From the IMG/VR virus record IMGVR_UViG_3300022602_000446, positions 1 through 23,128 of that record: DNA of 23,128 bases. One strand, given 5' to 3'. This DNA comes from a virus. A program made the translations under genes and the position numbers. Below, piece by piece: positions 1-6,428 of this stretch. The stretch's first letter is position 1, and each line of letters opens with the position of its first letter. Under the pieces are notes generated by a model. It had not been told where the DNA came from, searched no databases, and was given only the letters and a program-made list of their open reading frames with translations.

Positions 1-582
1 GTGCCAAATAATATCCTGCCGTAAGTACCACCCAAAATCCTGCAACGCAAACGCTAACCGCCAAGGAATGCCAATTAAATCTTTCGCCTTCAATCCTTCG
101 GGAATAATCTTCGAATGTTTATGCTCCATGTTTCTTTCGTCATGCGCTTTACCTAGATTCCCTGCCGGTCCTTTACCGCTACCAGAGTAGCTATCGCCAA
201 TGTTGAGCCACAATGTTCCATCATCTTCTAGTATGTCCCACACGCAGGCAAAAACCTCTACCATAGCCTTTACAAAGTCTTGAGGGGATTCCTCTAGCCC
301 TAATTGCTTATCTTCCCTTATAGCCCCACATTTAGGGCATACAGATTTATATATCGCATCGCCTACTGTCAATTCCTTATTGGCATGACCTGTAATGGTT
401 TTATCTGAATACTTGCTATCACGCTTATGCGAGCAGGATTCATCGCCACCTATCCACTTGCCAGTGCCATAATCACGCAATCCAAAGTAAGGGGGGCTGG
501 TAATACAGGTTTGAACCTTGATACCTTCTCGTGCCATTTGTCGCATGGAATCCCTGCAATCTCCCCAATAAACCTTATTCAT
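1..582 (-). CDS. DNA methyltransferase (N6-adenine/N4-cytosine type), C-terminus beyond window
   Basis: Only the first 194 residues lie in the window; the frame is open to base 1. The family transfers a methyl group from AdoMet to an exocyclic amino group of DNA bases. The catalytic motif TSPPY (residues 28-32) is followed by FGLRDYG, the usual phage DNA methylase arrangement with motif IV near the N-terminus. WLNIGDSYSG (125-134) and GIPWRLAFALQDFGWYLRQD (171-190) are also family blocks. An insert carries C50/H52 and C82/C85 (CPKC), a possible zinc-binding knuckle. The AdoMet motif (FxGxG) should lie in the missing part. The ATG overlaps the stop of the upstream replication-type gene as ATGA, so the two are translationally coupled. 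Likely role is self-modification against host restriction; the target site cannot be read from this fragment. Confidence 0.9.
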   Translation of the reverse strand, partial: MNKVYWGDCRDSMRQMAREGIKVQTCITSPPYFGLRDYGTGKWIGGDESCSHKRDSKYSDKTITGHANKELTVGDAIYKSVCPKCGAIREDKQLGLEESPQDFVKAMVEVFACVWDILEDDGTLWLNIGDSYSGSGKGPAGNLGKAHDERNMEHKHSKIIPEGLKAKDLIGIPWRLAFALQDFGWYLRQDIIWH

Positions 583-1325
583 CCTCTTGCCCTTTTATCA
601 CGCTGATCAAGAATGAATTTCTTCATTTCAAAGTAGCTATTGAATCTAGCCTTAGCAGGATCTCCGCCACATTCAATACGATAGGCATCTTCTATCTGCT
701 TATCAGTGCCTAGGGGCAATTCTTTCGGTTTGGATTGATCAACCACAATGATTTCATCTTCCCACCCCCGATATTTAATCCATCGTTCAGGGTCTTTCCT
801 AAATTTCTTTTCTGTCGTTTGAGCATACTTTTTAGCCTGCTCTAAGACTGTTTTCAACAAAATATTGTCGATATTTGCTTTAGCCCACTCTTTTTGGGCA
901 TTTGGTTTGCCCACCTTTTTATCGTATACATTCCAAAAATCATCAAACCCAACAATCACACGAATATTCTTCTCTTTCTCTTTCTCTCTCTCTTTCTCTC
1001 TCTCTGGTATAGCATCATGCAATCTACTTGCTAGCATTGTGCTATCAAGATAAAAAAAATCATTATCTATCAAAGGTTTAAGTCCGCTTTCGATTTCCTT
1101 TTCAGTCATACGCAACCTGAAAGCTATTTCCTCAATAGACATATCAATTACGCCATCGTCAAACTCACTTGCTAGCAACCATAAGCAAGGTGCTATCGCT
1201 TTGCTAGCAATAGGCAATCGCATGAATTTCATGTCATCAAGAAGATTTCTGTATAGCTTTATCCAAGGTGGTCTACGATCTTTGTAGTGCTGAAAGACTG
1301 ACCAATTTTTAGGCGTTAACTTCAT
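579..1325 (-). CDS. Phage replisome-organiser-like protein
   Basis: 248 residues. Residues about 20-100 look like a winged-helix DNA-binding domain (PPWIKLYRNLLDD at 19-31, then MSIEEIAFRLRMTEKEIESG at 62-81). A charged Glu/Arg/Lys linker follows (108-119). The C-terminal part begins FDDFWNVYDKKVGK (127-140), a motif typical of phage replication proteins that act like lambda O or DnaT, binding an origin and recruiting helicase. This assignment is from motif style, not a search. The linker is encoded by a 39-nt pure pyrimidine tract (plus strand 967-1005), prone to slippage. The gene overlaps its neighbours by 4 nt on both sides (ATGA), placing it in one unit with the upstream 61-residue gene and the methyltransferase. 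Confidence 0.7.
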   Translation of the reverse strand: MKLTPKNWSVFQHYKDRRPPWIKLYRNLLDDMKFMRLPIASKAIAPCLWLLASEFDDGVIDMSIEEIAFRLRMTEKEIESGLKPLIDNDFFYLDSTMLASRLHDAIPEREKEREKEKEKNIRVIVGFDDFWNVYDKKVGKPNAQKEWAKANIDNILLKTVLEQAKKYAQTTEKKFRKDPERWIKYRGWEDEIIVVDQSKPKELPLGTDKQIEDAYRIECGGDPAKARFNSYFEMKKFILDQRDKRARG

Positions 1326-1507
1326 TTAATCGCCTTTCTGACAGCGTCAGCTTCGGCAATTAAATTGTCGGCATTTTTAATAATGGTGCGAAATTGACCA
1401 ATAGTTAAAATTACTAAATTTTCTTCTAGTCCTACGCTTTTAAAGCAAATAAAACCAGCATCCGACACATAGACTTGAATTTCTTCCTGAGCAGGAAAAG
1501 ACAGCAT
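1322..1507 (-). CDS. Small hypothetical protein (61 aa)
   Basis: No family recognised. The sequence (MLSFPAQEEIQVYVSDAGFI...) looks like a compact alpha/beta protein ending in a charged helix (LIAEADAVRKAIK). The ATG at 1507 is preferred over a TTG at 1525 because AAAGGGA lies 6 nt upstream of the ATG. Its stop overlaps the replication-type gene's start as ATGA, so it is probably translated in the same operon and coupled to it. Function unknown; position suggests an accessory early protein. Confidence 0.65.
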   Translation of the reverse strand: MLSFPAQEEIQVYVSDAGFICFKSVGLEENLVILTIGQFRTIIKNADNLIAEADAVRKAIK

Positions 1508-1549
1508 AAAAATCCCTTTTTCCAAAGTTAAAAAGCATCCGCTAAAACT

Positions 1550-1576
1550 AACCCCCTGAAATCCATCCAGAGGGTT
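1550..1576 (-). terminator. Hairpin downstream of the HTH gene; possible terminator or attenuator
   Basis: A 9-bp stem (AACCCTCTG with CAGGGGGTT on the minus strand, one G-T pair) with a 9-nt loop lies just after the HTH gene's stop. On the minus strand it is followed by AGTTTTAGC, only a short T run, so termination may be partial and let transcription continue into the genes at 1507-1. On the plus strand TTTT follows as well, so it could act in both directions. Confidence 0.45.
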
Positions 1577-1584
1577 TTAAAATA

Positions 1585-1794
1585 CTACTTCTTTTTTTCC
1601 TCAATGGGAAACAATAATTTATCAAGCGAGATTTCTCCGCCAGAGTATTTAATAATTTTTCTAGCTAAATCCACACTGGGTCTTTTTCTTTTGTTGCAGA
1701 TGTGTTTAAAGTATTCGTAACTTGTTCCGACTGCTTTGCACATTTCTTCGGCTTGCAATTTGCCGTTTTTTTGCCACCATTCATTTAAGTCCAT
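1585..1794 (-). CDS. Small helix-turn-helix DNA-binding regulator (Cro-like)
   Basis: 69 residues. A helix-turn-helix spans about 15-45: AEEMCKAVGTSYEYFKHICN then KRKRPSVDLARKI, the pattern of Cro/XRE-type or YdaS-like phage regulators, with a basic recognition end. A lysine-rich tail (EEKKK) follows. The ATG at 1794 is chosen over a GTG at 1842 because GGAAAG lies 9 nt upstream of it. A candidate promoter lies 40-70 nt upstream, and palindromes GTAATTAC (1816-1823) and GGTA-ATG-TACC (1830-1840) lie between the two, so autoregulation is likely. It is the only obvious DNA-binding regulator in the window and the best candidate to bind the TACC-N5-GGTA sites at 2025, 6429 and 6459. That link is inference. 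Confidence 0.75.
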   Translation of the reverse strand: MDLNEWWQKNGKLQAEEMCKAVGTSYEYFKHICNKRKRPSVDLARKIIKYSGGEISLDKLLFPIEEKKK

Positions 1795-1832
1795 TTTGTA
1801 TCGCTTTCCATTTTGGTAATTACTTTGGGGGT

Positions 1833-1862
1833 AATGTACCACACGCTTTTTACTCGTTGCAA
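1833..1862 (-). promoter_or_regulatory. Candidate leftward promoter for the HTH-regulator unit
   Basis: On the minus strand TTGCAA (1862-1857) and TACATT (1838-1833) are separated by 18 bp, an acceptable sigma70-like pair. The -10 box sits inside the inverted repeat GGTA-ATG-TACC (1830-1840), and the palindrome GTAATTAC (1816-1823) lies near the expected start, an arrangement suited to repression. Assigned by eye. Confidence 0.45.
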
Positions 1863-1923
1863 GGTTTTAAGGGTTTATAGGGGTTTATTAGTGCAGGGCA
1901 TGGCATAGGGTTACCAATGGCAG

Positions 1924-1958
1924 AAAGCCCCCAAAAAGCCCCAAAAAAAGCCCCAAAA
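1924..1958. repeat. Tandem A-tract/CCCC repeats (three copies)
   Basis: AAAGCCCCC, AAAGCCCC and AAAGCCCC recur with their G at 1927, 1938 and 1950, spaced 11 and 12 bp, so on one face of the helix. The minus strand has three matching G runs separated by T-rich segments. Related AGCCC/AGCCCC blocks occur at about 2002 and 2061. Possible iterons or a protein-binding array; no function can be assigned. Confidence 0.5.
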
Positions 1959-2024
1959 TGGCAAAAAACCAATATAGGGGCATCAATTTAGAGCCATTTT
2001 AAGCCCCTTTTTAGCCTTTTTCTA

Positions 2025-2039
2025 TTACCAATAGGGTAA
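2025..2039. promoter_or_regulatory. Operator-like inverted repeat TTACC-AATAG-GGTAA
   Basis: A perfect 5-bp inverted repeat with a 5-bp spacer. The identical core TACC-AATAG-GGTA recurs at 6430-6442 and a variant spacer (AAAAT) at 6460-6472. It occurs in non-coding DNA about 230 bp upstream of the HTH gene. Inferred to be a binding site for a dimeric phage regulator. Confidence 0.55.
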
Positions 2040-2046
2040 GGGTAGA

Positions 2047-2117
2047 CAATGCCCTAAAAAAGCCCTAAAAACCCCCAAAATCATCCCAAAAATAGGGGTT
2101 TTAAAATAAGGGCATTG
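2047..2117. repeat. Extended inverted repeat
   Basis: Outer arms CAATGCCCT (2047-2055) and AGGGCATTG (2109-2117) are perfect complements. Inside them AAAACCCCC and GGGGTTTT can also pair. The whole can form a long imperfect hairpin or cruciform of about 70 nt. It could be part of an origin, or a processing or termination structure for leftward transcription. Confidence 0.45.
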
Positions 2118-2157
2118 GCAGGGCATCACCTAGGAAAACCTAGGGTTTACCCTTAGA

Positions 2158-2613
2158 TCACCAGCTTGACCTGTAATAAAATTCCCATCGCTTTAAATCA
2201 ATGTCATTGAGCAGAGAATATAACTCGGTTACTGTTCGTTGAATATCTTCCCAAAACCATTCGTCAAATTCAGTAGAGCCAAAAAAGAATCCTTCACAAG
2301 TAGGAAGAACATCGGGTGCTTTCGCATGATCTTTAAGAATGGTTTCACAATCACTAACTAATTGCTTGAGGTTTTCAACTGATACATAATATTCATCGCA
2401 ATCATCCACACCGCTTTGACAATTTTTTACAAACCAATGATGAATTGCATTGGCTTTTCTCCAATACATGGCTTCGCATGAAATTTCTTTTACACGCATT
2501 CCATGATTACCAATAGGTAGTCCACCAATGGCTTTAGCAATCTTCGCATCATCGCCATCTTCAGGATATTGAAAAAGGTAACGCTTTGCTGTTAAGTACA
2601 TATCTAATCCCAT
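2158..2613 (-). CDS. Phage hypothetical protein, MGLDMYL family
   Basis: 151 residues. The N-terminus MGLDMYLTAKRYL recurs in hypothetical proteins of many unrelated phages, and no function is established that I can state. It is acidic and rich in aromatic residues (FDEWFWEDIQ, RWEFYYRSSW at the end), with no signal peptide or membrane segment, so probably cytoplasmic. Last gene of the leftward small-gene operon, joined to the gene upstream by a TAA-TC-ATG junction. A GAGGAA ribosome binding site lies within the end of the preceding gene. Confidence 0.75.
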   Translation of the reverse strand: MGLDMYLTAKRYLFQYPEDGDDAKIAKAIGGLPIGNHGMRVKEISCEAMYWRKANAIHHWFVKNCQSGVDDCDEYYVSVENLKQLVSDCETILKDHAKAPDVLPTCEGFFFGSTEFDEWFWEDIQRTVTELYSLLNDIDLKRWEFYYRSSW

Positions 2614-2615
2614 GA

Positions 2616-2912
2616 TTATTCCTCGCTTTCAATGTTTAATAAATGTTTAAGGTCATACCATTCGCCATTGTCATTTGCATAAACAAATGTTCCTGCATCA
2701 CTACGGGTAAAGCAATACATCCACTTCTTTTCGTCAAACCATACTGGAGCATAAGTTCCAAAAGTTACTCCGTTATCCATAAGAAAACGAGATAGCAATG
2801 TCGCTCTATCGTGTCCAGACTTTGGATTATCTCTTGAGGGCAATTCCAATTCAATCCAAACCAAATCCTTCGTGTCGGTTCGTTCTTTAAAACTGATTTT
2901 GTGCATAGTCAT
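2616..2912 (-). CDS. Hypothetical protein (98 aa)
   Basis: No family recognised. The sequence contains several short beta-prone stretches (LVWIELELPS, KKWMYCFTRSDAGTFVYAND) and an acidic C-terminus (NIESEE). No membrane segment. Start at 2912 is supported by GAAAGGAAA 6-7 nt upstream, and a second ATG two codons later is possible. The stop codon, two bases and the next ATG form TAATCATG, a junction shared with other genes of this operon. Confidence 0.65.
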   Translation of the reverse strand: MTMHKISFKERTDTKDLVWIELELPSRDNPKSGHDRATLLSRFLMDNGVTFGTYAPVWFDEKKWMYCFTRSDAGTFVYANDNGEWYDLKHLLNIESEE

Positions 2913-2931
2913 AATTATTTCCTTTCAATGA

Positions 2932-3045
2932 TTAAATTAAACGACCAGACTTCGCAACCGATACCCACGCATTAAAACTTAATGCTTGGATTCCCTGTTT
3001 AGCGCACCAATAAAGATACGCTGAATACTTTTCTTGCTTACTCAT
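2932..3045 (-). CDS. Very small hypothetical protein (37 aa)
   Basis: The reading frame encodes MSKQEKYSAYLYWCAKQGIQ followed by ALSFNAWVSVAKSGRLI. It is accepted because it fills an otherwise empty gap, has a good ribosome binding site (GAAAGGTAA before ATC-ATG), and its start region matches the start regions of the other genes in this operon. No homologous family is recognised. Probably cytoplasmic; function unknown. Confidence 0.55.
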   Translation of the reverse strand: MSKQEKYSAYLYWCAKQGIQALSFNAWVSVAKSGRLI

Positions 3046-3062
3046 GATTTACCTTTCAATGA

Positions 3063-3170
3063 TTAAATAGACAACGCAAACATACAACCAAACAAAATAC
3101 CAAAAAACAATACGCATAGCACTTCAATCCAAAATGGAATAGGTGCTTTATCTAAAAATATATTACGCAT
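3063..3170 (-). CDS. Very small single-span membrane protein (35 aa)
   Basis: Encodes MRNIFLDKAPIPFWIEVLCV then LFFGILFGCMFALSI. Residues about 12-34 form one hydrophobic helix after a short charged N-terminus, so an inner-membrane location is likely. Its ribosome binding site GAGGAAA sits in the end of the upstream gene, and the junction is TAA-TC-ATG. No family recognised. Small early phage membrane proteins can act in exclusion or host takeover, but nothing here shows which. Confidence 0.6.
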   Translation of the reverse strand: MRNIFLDKAPIPFWIEVLCVLFFGILFGCMFALSI

Positions 3171-3172
3171 GA

Positions 3173-3361
3173 TTAAATTTCCTCTTTAGCTGGTTCAAAT
3201 TTTGGTGTTGTGTATTCAGATAAAACAGGGCGAATTTTGAAACTAACAATTTCTTCATCATCGCTTAACTGTTCTTCAATCGCTTCATATATCCAATTAC
3301 GCTCAAGGATATATCCTTCGTCATCTAATTTGATTGTTAATTTAATTTCATATTCACGCAT
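3173..3361 (-). CDS. Hypothetical protein (62 aa)
   Basis: Small acidic protein with an alternating beta-strand start (MREYEIKLTIKLDDEGYILE) and an amphipathic helix (NWIYEAIEEQLSDDEEI). No family recognised. AAAAGGA lies upstream of the ATG, and both its ends use the TAATCATG junction of this operon. Confidence 0.6.
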   Translation of the reverse strand: MREYEIKLTIKLDDEGYILERNWIYEAIEEQLSDDEEIVSFKIRPVLSEYTTPKFEPAKEEI

Positions 3362-3363
3362 GA

Positions 3364-3795
3364 TTACATTCCTTTTAAGTGTTTAAATAATTCTTCGGGT
3401 GTGTCAAAACCAATTACTTGTGGATATTCAGTAAGCAACCTATCACGCTCTCGCTCTGCTTCAACTGGATTAGCCCAATGTATACGACTACGCAACTGCT
3501 CAATAGTCATCTTAGGTTCAACTGAATCACCATTAGCATCGCAACCTAATACCAGACCGCAACCAGCAAGCATTACATATTTGCTAAGATCACCGTTCTC
3601 GTGAGTTACATAAAAGAAGTCTTGGTTTTCTTTAAGCAAACCTTCGTCATCAACAAACACGCCATCATCATCGCCAGTAAGAGTTACTACTGTGAAGATG
3701 TCATAATTGCAAAGTTTATGGATGTCGTGATAATCACCTGAATAATCTATTTGCTCGATTGTTTTTGTTGTAGGGTTAATTAAATATGCTTTCAT
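3364..3795 (-). CDS. Hypothetical protein resembling DUF3846-type phage proteins
   Basis: 143 residues. The opening MKAYLINPTTKTIEQIDYSG, the strand-rich middle with VFVDDEGLLKENQDFF, and the glycine block GCGLVLGCDANGD resemble the small DUF3846 domain found in plasmid and phage proteins. This is recalled pattern similarity, not a search. The C-terminus is helical and charged (PVEAERERDRLL). No catalytic motif is seen. It starts after GAAAGCGAAC, and the flanking sequence TCGCTTTCAATGTTTA (plus strand 3803-3818) is repeated exactly at 2623-2638. Confidence 0.6.
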   Translation of the reverse strand: MKAYLINPTTKTIEQIDYSGDYHDIHKLCNYDIFTVVTLTGDDDGVFVDDEGLLKENQDFFYVTHENGDLSKYVMLAGCGLVLGCDANGDSVEPKMTIEQLRSRIHWANPVEAERERDRLLTEYPQVIGFDTPEELFKHLKGM

Positions 3796-3808
3796 GATTT
3801 GTTCGCTT

Positions 3809-4108
3809 TCAATGTTTAGTAATGTTTTTTAATGCTTGAATTGTTTCGGCTTTTGCTAAATCCATTTTGATAGGATCATCATCTTCGTCATCAATCATAT
3901 TAGAAAGTTTTTCTATCATTGTTTTGAGAACTTCTTTCTTTAAACTCTCGTGACTGGTTTCTATGACTTGAATTAAGTGCATCGGGTTACCCTGATGCGA
4001 GTGCCAGACCTCGTTACTGCCTTTCTTAACTGCAATCACAACAAATTCTTCCGAGTTGTGAAAGTCAGGTTCATCGTTAATTGCTTGTCGTAAAGACTTA
4101 GTAGTCAT
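3809..4108 (-). CDS. Hypothetical protein (99 aa)
   Basis: No family recognised. The N-terminal half (EEFVVIAVKKGSNEVWHSHQ) is beta-like and the C-terminal half is helical with an acidic patch (MIDDEDDDPIKMDLAKAETI). No membrane segment. GAAGGAG lies 7-8 nt upstream of the ATG, and the junction with the VWA-like gene upstream is TAA-TC-ATG. Its stop TGA lies inside the recurring CATTGAAAG motif. Confidence 0.6.
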   Translation of the reverse strand: MTTKSLRQAINDEPDFHNSEEFVVIAVKKGSNEVWHSHQGNPMHLIQVIETSHESLKKEVLKTMIEKLSNMIDDEDDDPIKMDLAKAETIQALKNITKH

Positions 4109-4110
4109 GA

Positions 4111-4989
4111 TTAAACTCCTTCAAATTGTTGTGGCTCGATCTGAGCCATTACTGAATCAATCCATGCTTCGGCAGATTGCTTGTCGTTTACTTCAGGTTG
4201 AACAAATGCGTTCTCGCTGATCGGCAACTTCTTGACACCCTCTACCATCACGCTAGTAGAGTTACTACCTAAACCATCACGACATTCCATGCCACGCAAA
4301 TCAGATTCACAAATCAAACCACCATGAAACTGAACACGCTTGTAAGCAGGCATCGCAATCAAACTAGCCAAGGCTGAAGTATCAAGCGGTTGATCTTCGG
4401 CTTTGATCTCAACAAACTGGGCAAGTGATACACCGCTAGTGTTTTTGCCAATATCATGAGAACCAGCACCACCGTAGATTGCTACGCTATAACCAGCTTC
4501 AGATAATGCTTCGGCTAACTTGAGAACCGATGCACCACGATAGAAAAGCTTACTAGCATTTTCACCAGCATTGCATGACAAGTTACAAACTAAAGCAACA
4601 GAACGGATACCGCCTGCTCTGCTTTGTCGTTTAGTCTTTGTCCAAGCCTTGGATAGATCACCACGATATACCGCATGGATGTCTAACTCATCACCTTGAT
4701 CTGCACGGATACGCTTTTTGCGTAAACTGGTTGGCTGGATTTCTTTGGTAGCAATCTCACGCAACTTGTCAACACCTTCGCCCCAACCAAACTTGAGCCG
4801 TTCTTCGTACTGAGCCTGACTATCAGCACCAAACCAACGCTGTGAATCATCTTGATCATAATGATGCCGTTTAGTTACTGAATTAAATAAGTGCTCATTA
4901 TCAGAATTAGAGAACTTAGGTGATGTTGTCGGTTCAAAAAGTGAATCGTACAAAACTACTGTAGATTTTTTATCGGCAATTCTTAACAT
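4111..4989 (-). CDS. VWA-like (CobT-like) partner of the AAA+ ATPase
   Basis: 292 residues. The region 129-175 (IRSVALVCNLSCNAGENA, RGASVLKLAEALSEAGYSVA, IYGG) matches the first Rossmann half of a von Willebrand A domain as in CobT/ViaA-type proteins that pair with MoxR/CobS ATPases. The usual metal-binding DxSxS is replaced by N136-L-S138-C-N140, so metal binding may be altered or lost. The N-terminal 120 residues are charged with a basic stretch (SLRKKRIRAD). It lies directly downstream of the ATPase gene with a 21-nt gap and an AGGAGAG ribosome binding site, supporting a two-component complex. Related phage proteins are often labelled CobT, but cobalt chelation is not implied. Substrate unknown. 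Confidence 0.65.
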   Translation of the reverse strand: MLRIADKKSTVVLYDSLFEPTTSPKFSNSDNEHLFNSVTKRHHYDQDDSQRWFGADSQAQYEERLKFGWGEGVDKLREIATKEIQPTSLRKKRIRADQGDELDIHAVYRGDLSKAWTKTKRQSRAGGIRSVALVCNLSCNAGENASKLFYRGASVLKLAEALSEAGYSVAIYGGAGSHDIGKNTSGVSLAQFVEIKAEDQPLDTSALASLIAMPAYKRVQFHGGLICESDLRGMECRDGLGSNSTSVMVEGVKKLPISENAFVQPEVNDKQSAEAWIDSVMAQIEPQQFEGV

Positions 4990-5010
4990 GATTAACTCTC
5001 CTATAAATGA

Positions 5011-6150
5011 TTAAGCAGAAACCTTGACACGCTCATCGTCTTTCCAGCCAATGAAATAAGTATCTTGAATATCCTGCAATGATTCGCCAGCTTGAATTAA
5101 CTTCGTTGCATCTAACATGAAACGAGTAGACATCACACGATTAAGTCTTGCTGATTCAATACGCTTACGAACATCTAAAGCCCAGCTAAATACTTCAGCA
5201 TCAACCGCTTGCTTTTCAAACTGAATGTCATAACCTAGTTTGACGATACCAGCACGAAAACGATCAAGGGTAGATTCATCTAAACGCTCACGACCTGAAT
5301 AAACCATGTTAGAACCTGTGCCGTATGTATTGGCAGCACCGATACAGATAAAGTCAGGATGACGCTTTACATAAGTAGCACCCTTACGCTGTGGAAGATT
5401 GAAACCGCCATTAGCAAGTGCTTGATTAACAAACAATAAAGTGTTCGGATCTGCCGCATCAATCTCGTCAAACAAGAACACACCACCAGTTTCGTACATC
5501 GTTACAAAATCAGATGGAACATATTCAAATGCACCGCCATCGCTTGGCAACAACCAACCTTGCAATGCACTCTCGCTCATTCCTGCTGTGCAAGATACTG
5601 AAGCAAACTGTCTACCCATCGCATCGGCTACTTGATGTGCTAGGTGTGTCTTACCGCATCCTGCTGGACCGACTAACAAAATATTGATACCGCATGAAGC
5701 TTTACGAAGGATTCCCTCAAACTCAGGGCGAACATAGCAATCCTTGATCGTATACTTGGAAAGATCAGGGCGATGAATAACAATCTCTCTCGGTGCTGCA
5801 TTGGATAACTCAGACTTGATAATCTTACGAACCGCATCTTCATCGACACCGCCCTTGCTATTTTTGAGAAGATCAAGCAAAGCCATCGCTTGCTCTAGGT
5901 CGCTGGACATCTTGGCTTGAGTTTGCTTTACCTCGGCAACATCATCGGCTTCCTCAAAGCCTAACTCGCCATCGGCAATCAAGGCATCAATAGCACCCTG
6001 AACAATCTCAGGGTAGAAATGCTCGGTAATGCTATCTAAGATTACCTTTTTGGTTTTCCTAGCGTAATCGCCTAGGGATACATCTAATTTCTTCGCTAAC
6101 AAGATCAAAGCTGATTTGTCTAAGTCGTTGATTGTGATTTGAATAGTCAT
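5011..6150 (-). CDS. MoxR/CobS-type AAA+ ATPase
   Basis: 379 residues. Residues 1-60 form a small helical N-terminal domain, followed by an acidic linker (61-110). The AAA+ core has Walker A GPAGCGKT (161-168), Walker B VFLFDEID (224-231), sensor-1 region GAANTYGTGS (271-280, Asn274), an arginine finger in DRFR (297-300) and a sensor-2-like STRFML (341-346). Length and motifs fit the CobS/MoxR branch, which remodels protein complexes with a VWA partner; that partner is the next gene. First gene of the leftward operon, with AGGAG 9 nt before the ATG. A long structured leader and an operator-flanked promoter lie upstream, so expression is probably early and repressible. Confidence 0.88.
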   Translation of the reverse strand: MTIQITINDLDKSALILLAKKLDVSLGDYARKTKKVILDSITEHFYPEIVQGAIDALIADGELGFEEADDVAEVKQTQAKMSSDLEQAMALLDLLKNSKGGVDEDAVRKIIKSELSNAAPREIVIHRPDLSKYTIKDCYVRPEFEGILRKASCGINILLVGPAGCGKTHLAHQVADAMGRQFASVSCTAGMSESALQGWLLPSDGGAFEYVPSDFVTMYETGGVFLFDEIDAADPNTLLFVNQALANGGFNLPQRKGATYVKRHPDFICIGAANTYGTGSNMVYSGRERLDESTLDRFRAGIVKLGYDIQFEKQAVDAEVFSWALDVRKRIESARLNRVMSTRFMLDATKLIQAGESLQDIQDTYFIGWKDDERVKVSA

Positions 6151-6183
6151 GATTTAAAACTCCTATGGGATGATTAAAAGAAT

Positions 6184-6296
6184 CGGTATTTATTAGATAC
6201 CGCATAAGGCTCGCTAAGTGAACCTTATGCGCTACCCACTAAAAAGTGAAATGCCAATAGCTACGCTACTGGACTTTGTAGTCTGCCGAGTTTCAC
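6184..6296 (-). promoter_or_regulatory. Structured 5' leader RNA of the leftward operon
   Basis: The leader predicted from the promoter at 6443 contains closely packed helices. They are CGGTAT/ATACCG (6184-6189/6197-6202), a 9-bp CGCATAAGG/CCTTATGCG stem (6201-6209/6223-6231), CACT/AGTG with an A4 loop (6237-6248), and a three-way junction closed by GTGAAA/TTTCAC (6246-6251/6291-6296) around TAGC/GCTA (6258-6268) and GACT/AGTC (6272-6283). The CACT/AGTG helix and the outer GTGAAA/TTTCAC helix share bases and exclude each other, a switch-like layout. A further GATTC/GAATC hairpin is at 6343-6360. It does not match a riboswitch class I know. No convincing ORF is present. Confidence 0.5.
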
Positions 6297-6428
6297 GACC
6301 CGTTGAGTAGAAATCCCTTGATTAAGTCTTTCGACACGCTTCGATTCGGAGTTCTGAATCTATCTCGGGGCTACTGCAACGCTTTAGGTATAGGCAATGG
6401 GTTTTTTGTACCGCTTACTTGTTTCCTG

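Larger units (their letters stand above)
1863..2157. other. Gene-free C/A-rich intergenic region, candidate control or origin region
   Basis: No credible gene is visible on either strand in this stretch. It separates the leftward small-gene operon from the HTH-regulator unit. It contains the A/CCCC repeats, one copy of the TACC-N5-GGTA operator, a wide-spaced inverted repeat (CAATGCCCT 2047-2055 with AGGGCATTG 2109-2117) and two compact hairpins (CCTAGG-AAAA-CCTAGG at 2129-2144 and AGGGT-TT-ACCCT at 2142-2153) just after the stop of the 151-aa gene. Those hairpins could end leftward transcription, though no clear T tract follows. Confidence 0.5.

Noticed and set aside
531-1053. Plus-strand open frames opposite the methyltransferase and replication-type genes
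   Set aside because: They overlap well-supported minus-strand genes, lack ribosome binding sites and have low-complexity Ser/Phe/Leu translations of the antisense pyrimidine tract.
6179-6300. Possible group I intron or tRNA-like element in the leader
   Set aside because: A CAGACTA...AGTCC run recalls the intron P7 region, but there is no P3/P8, no interrupted gene and no cloverleaf with acceptor stem; kept only as an unclassified structured RNA.
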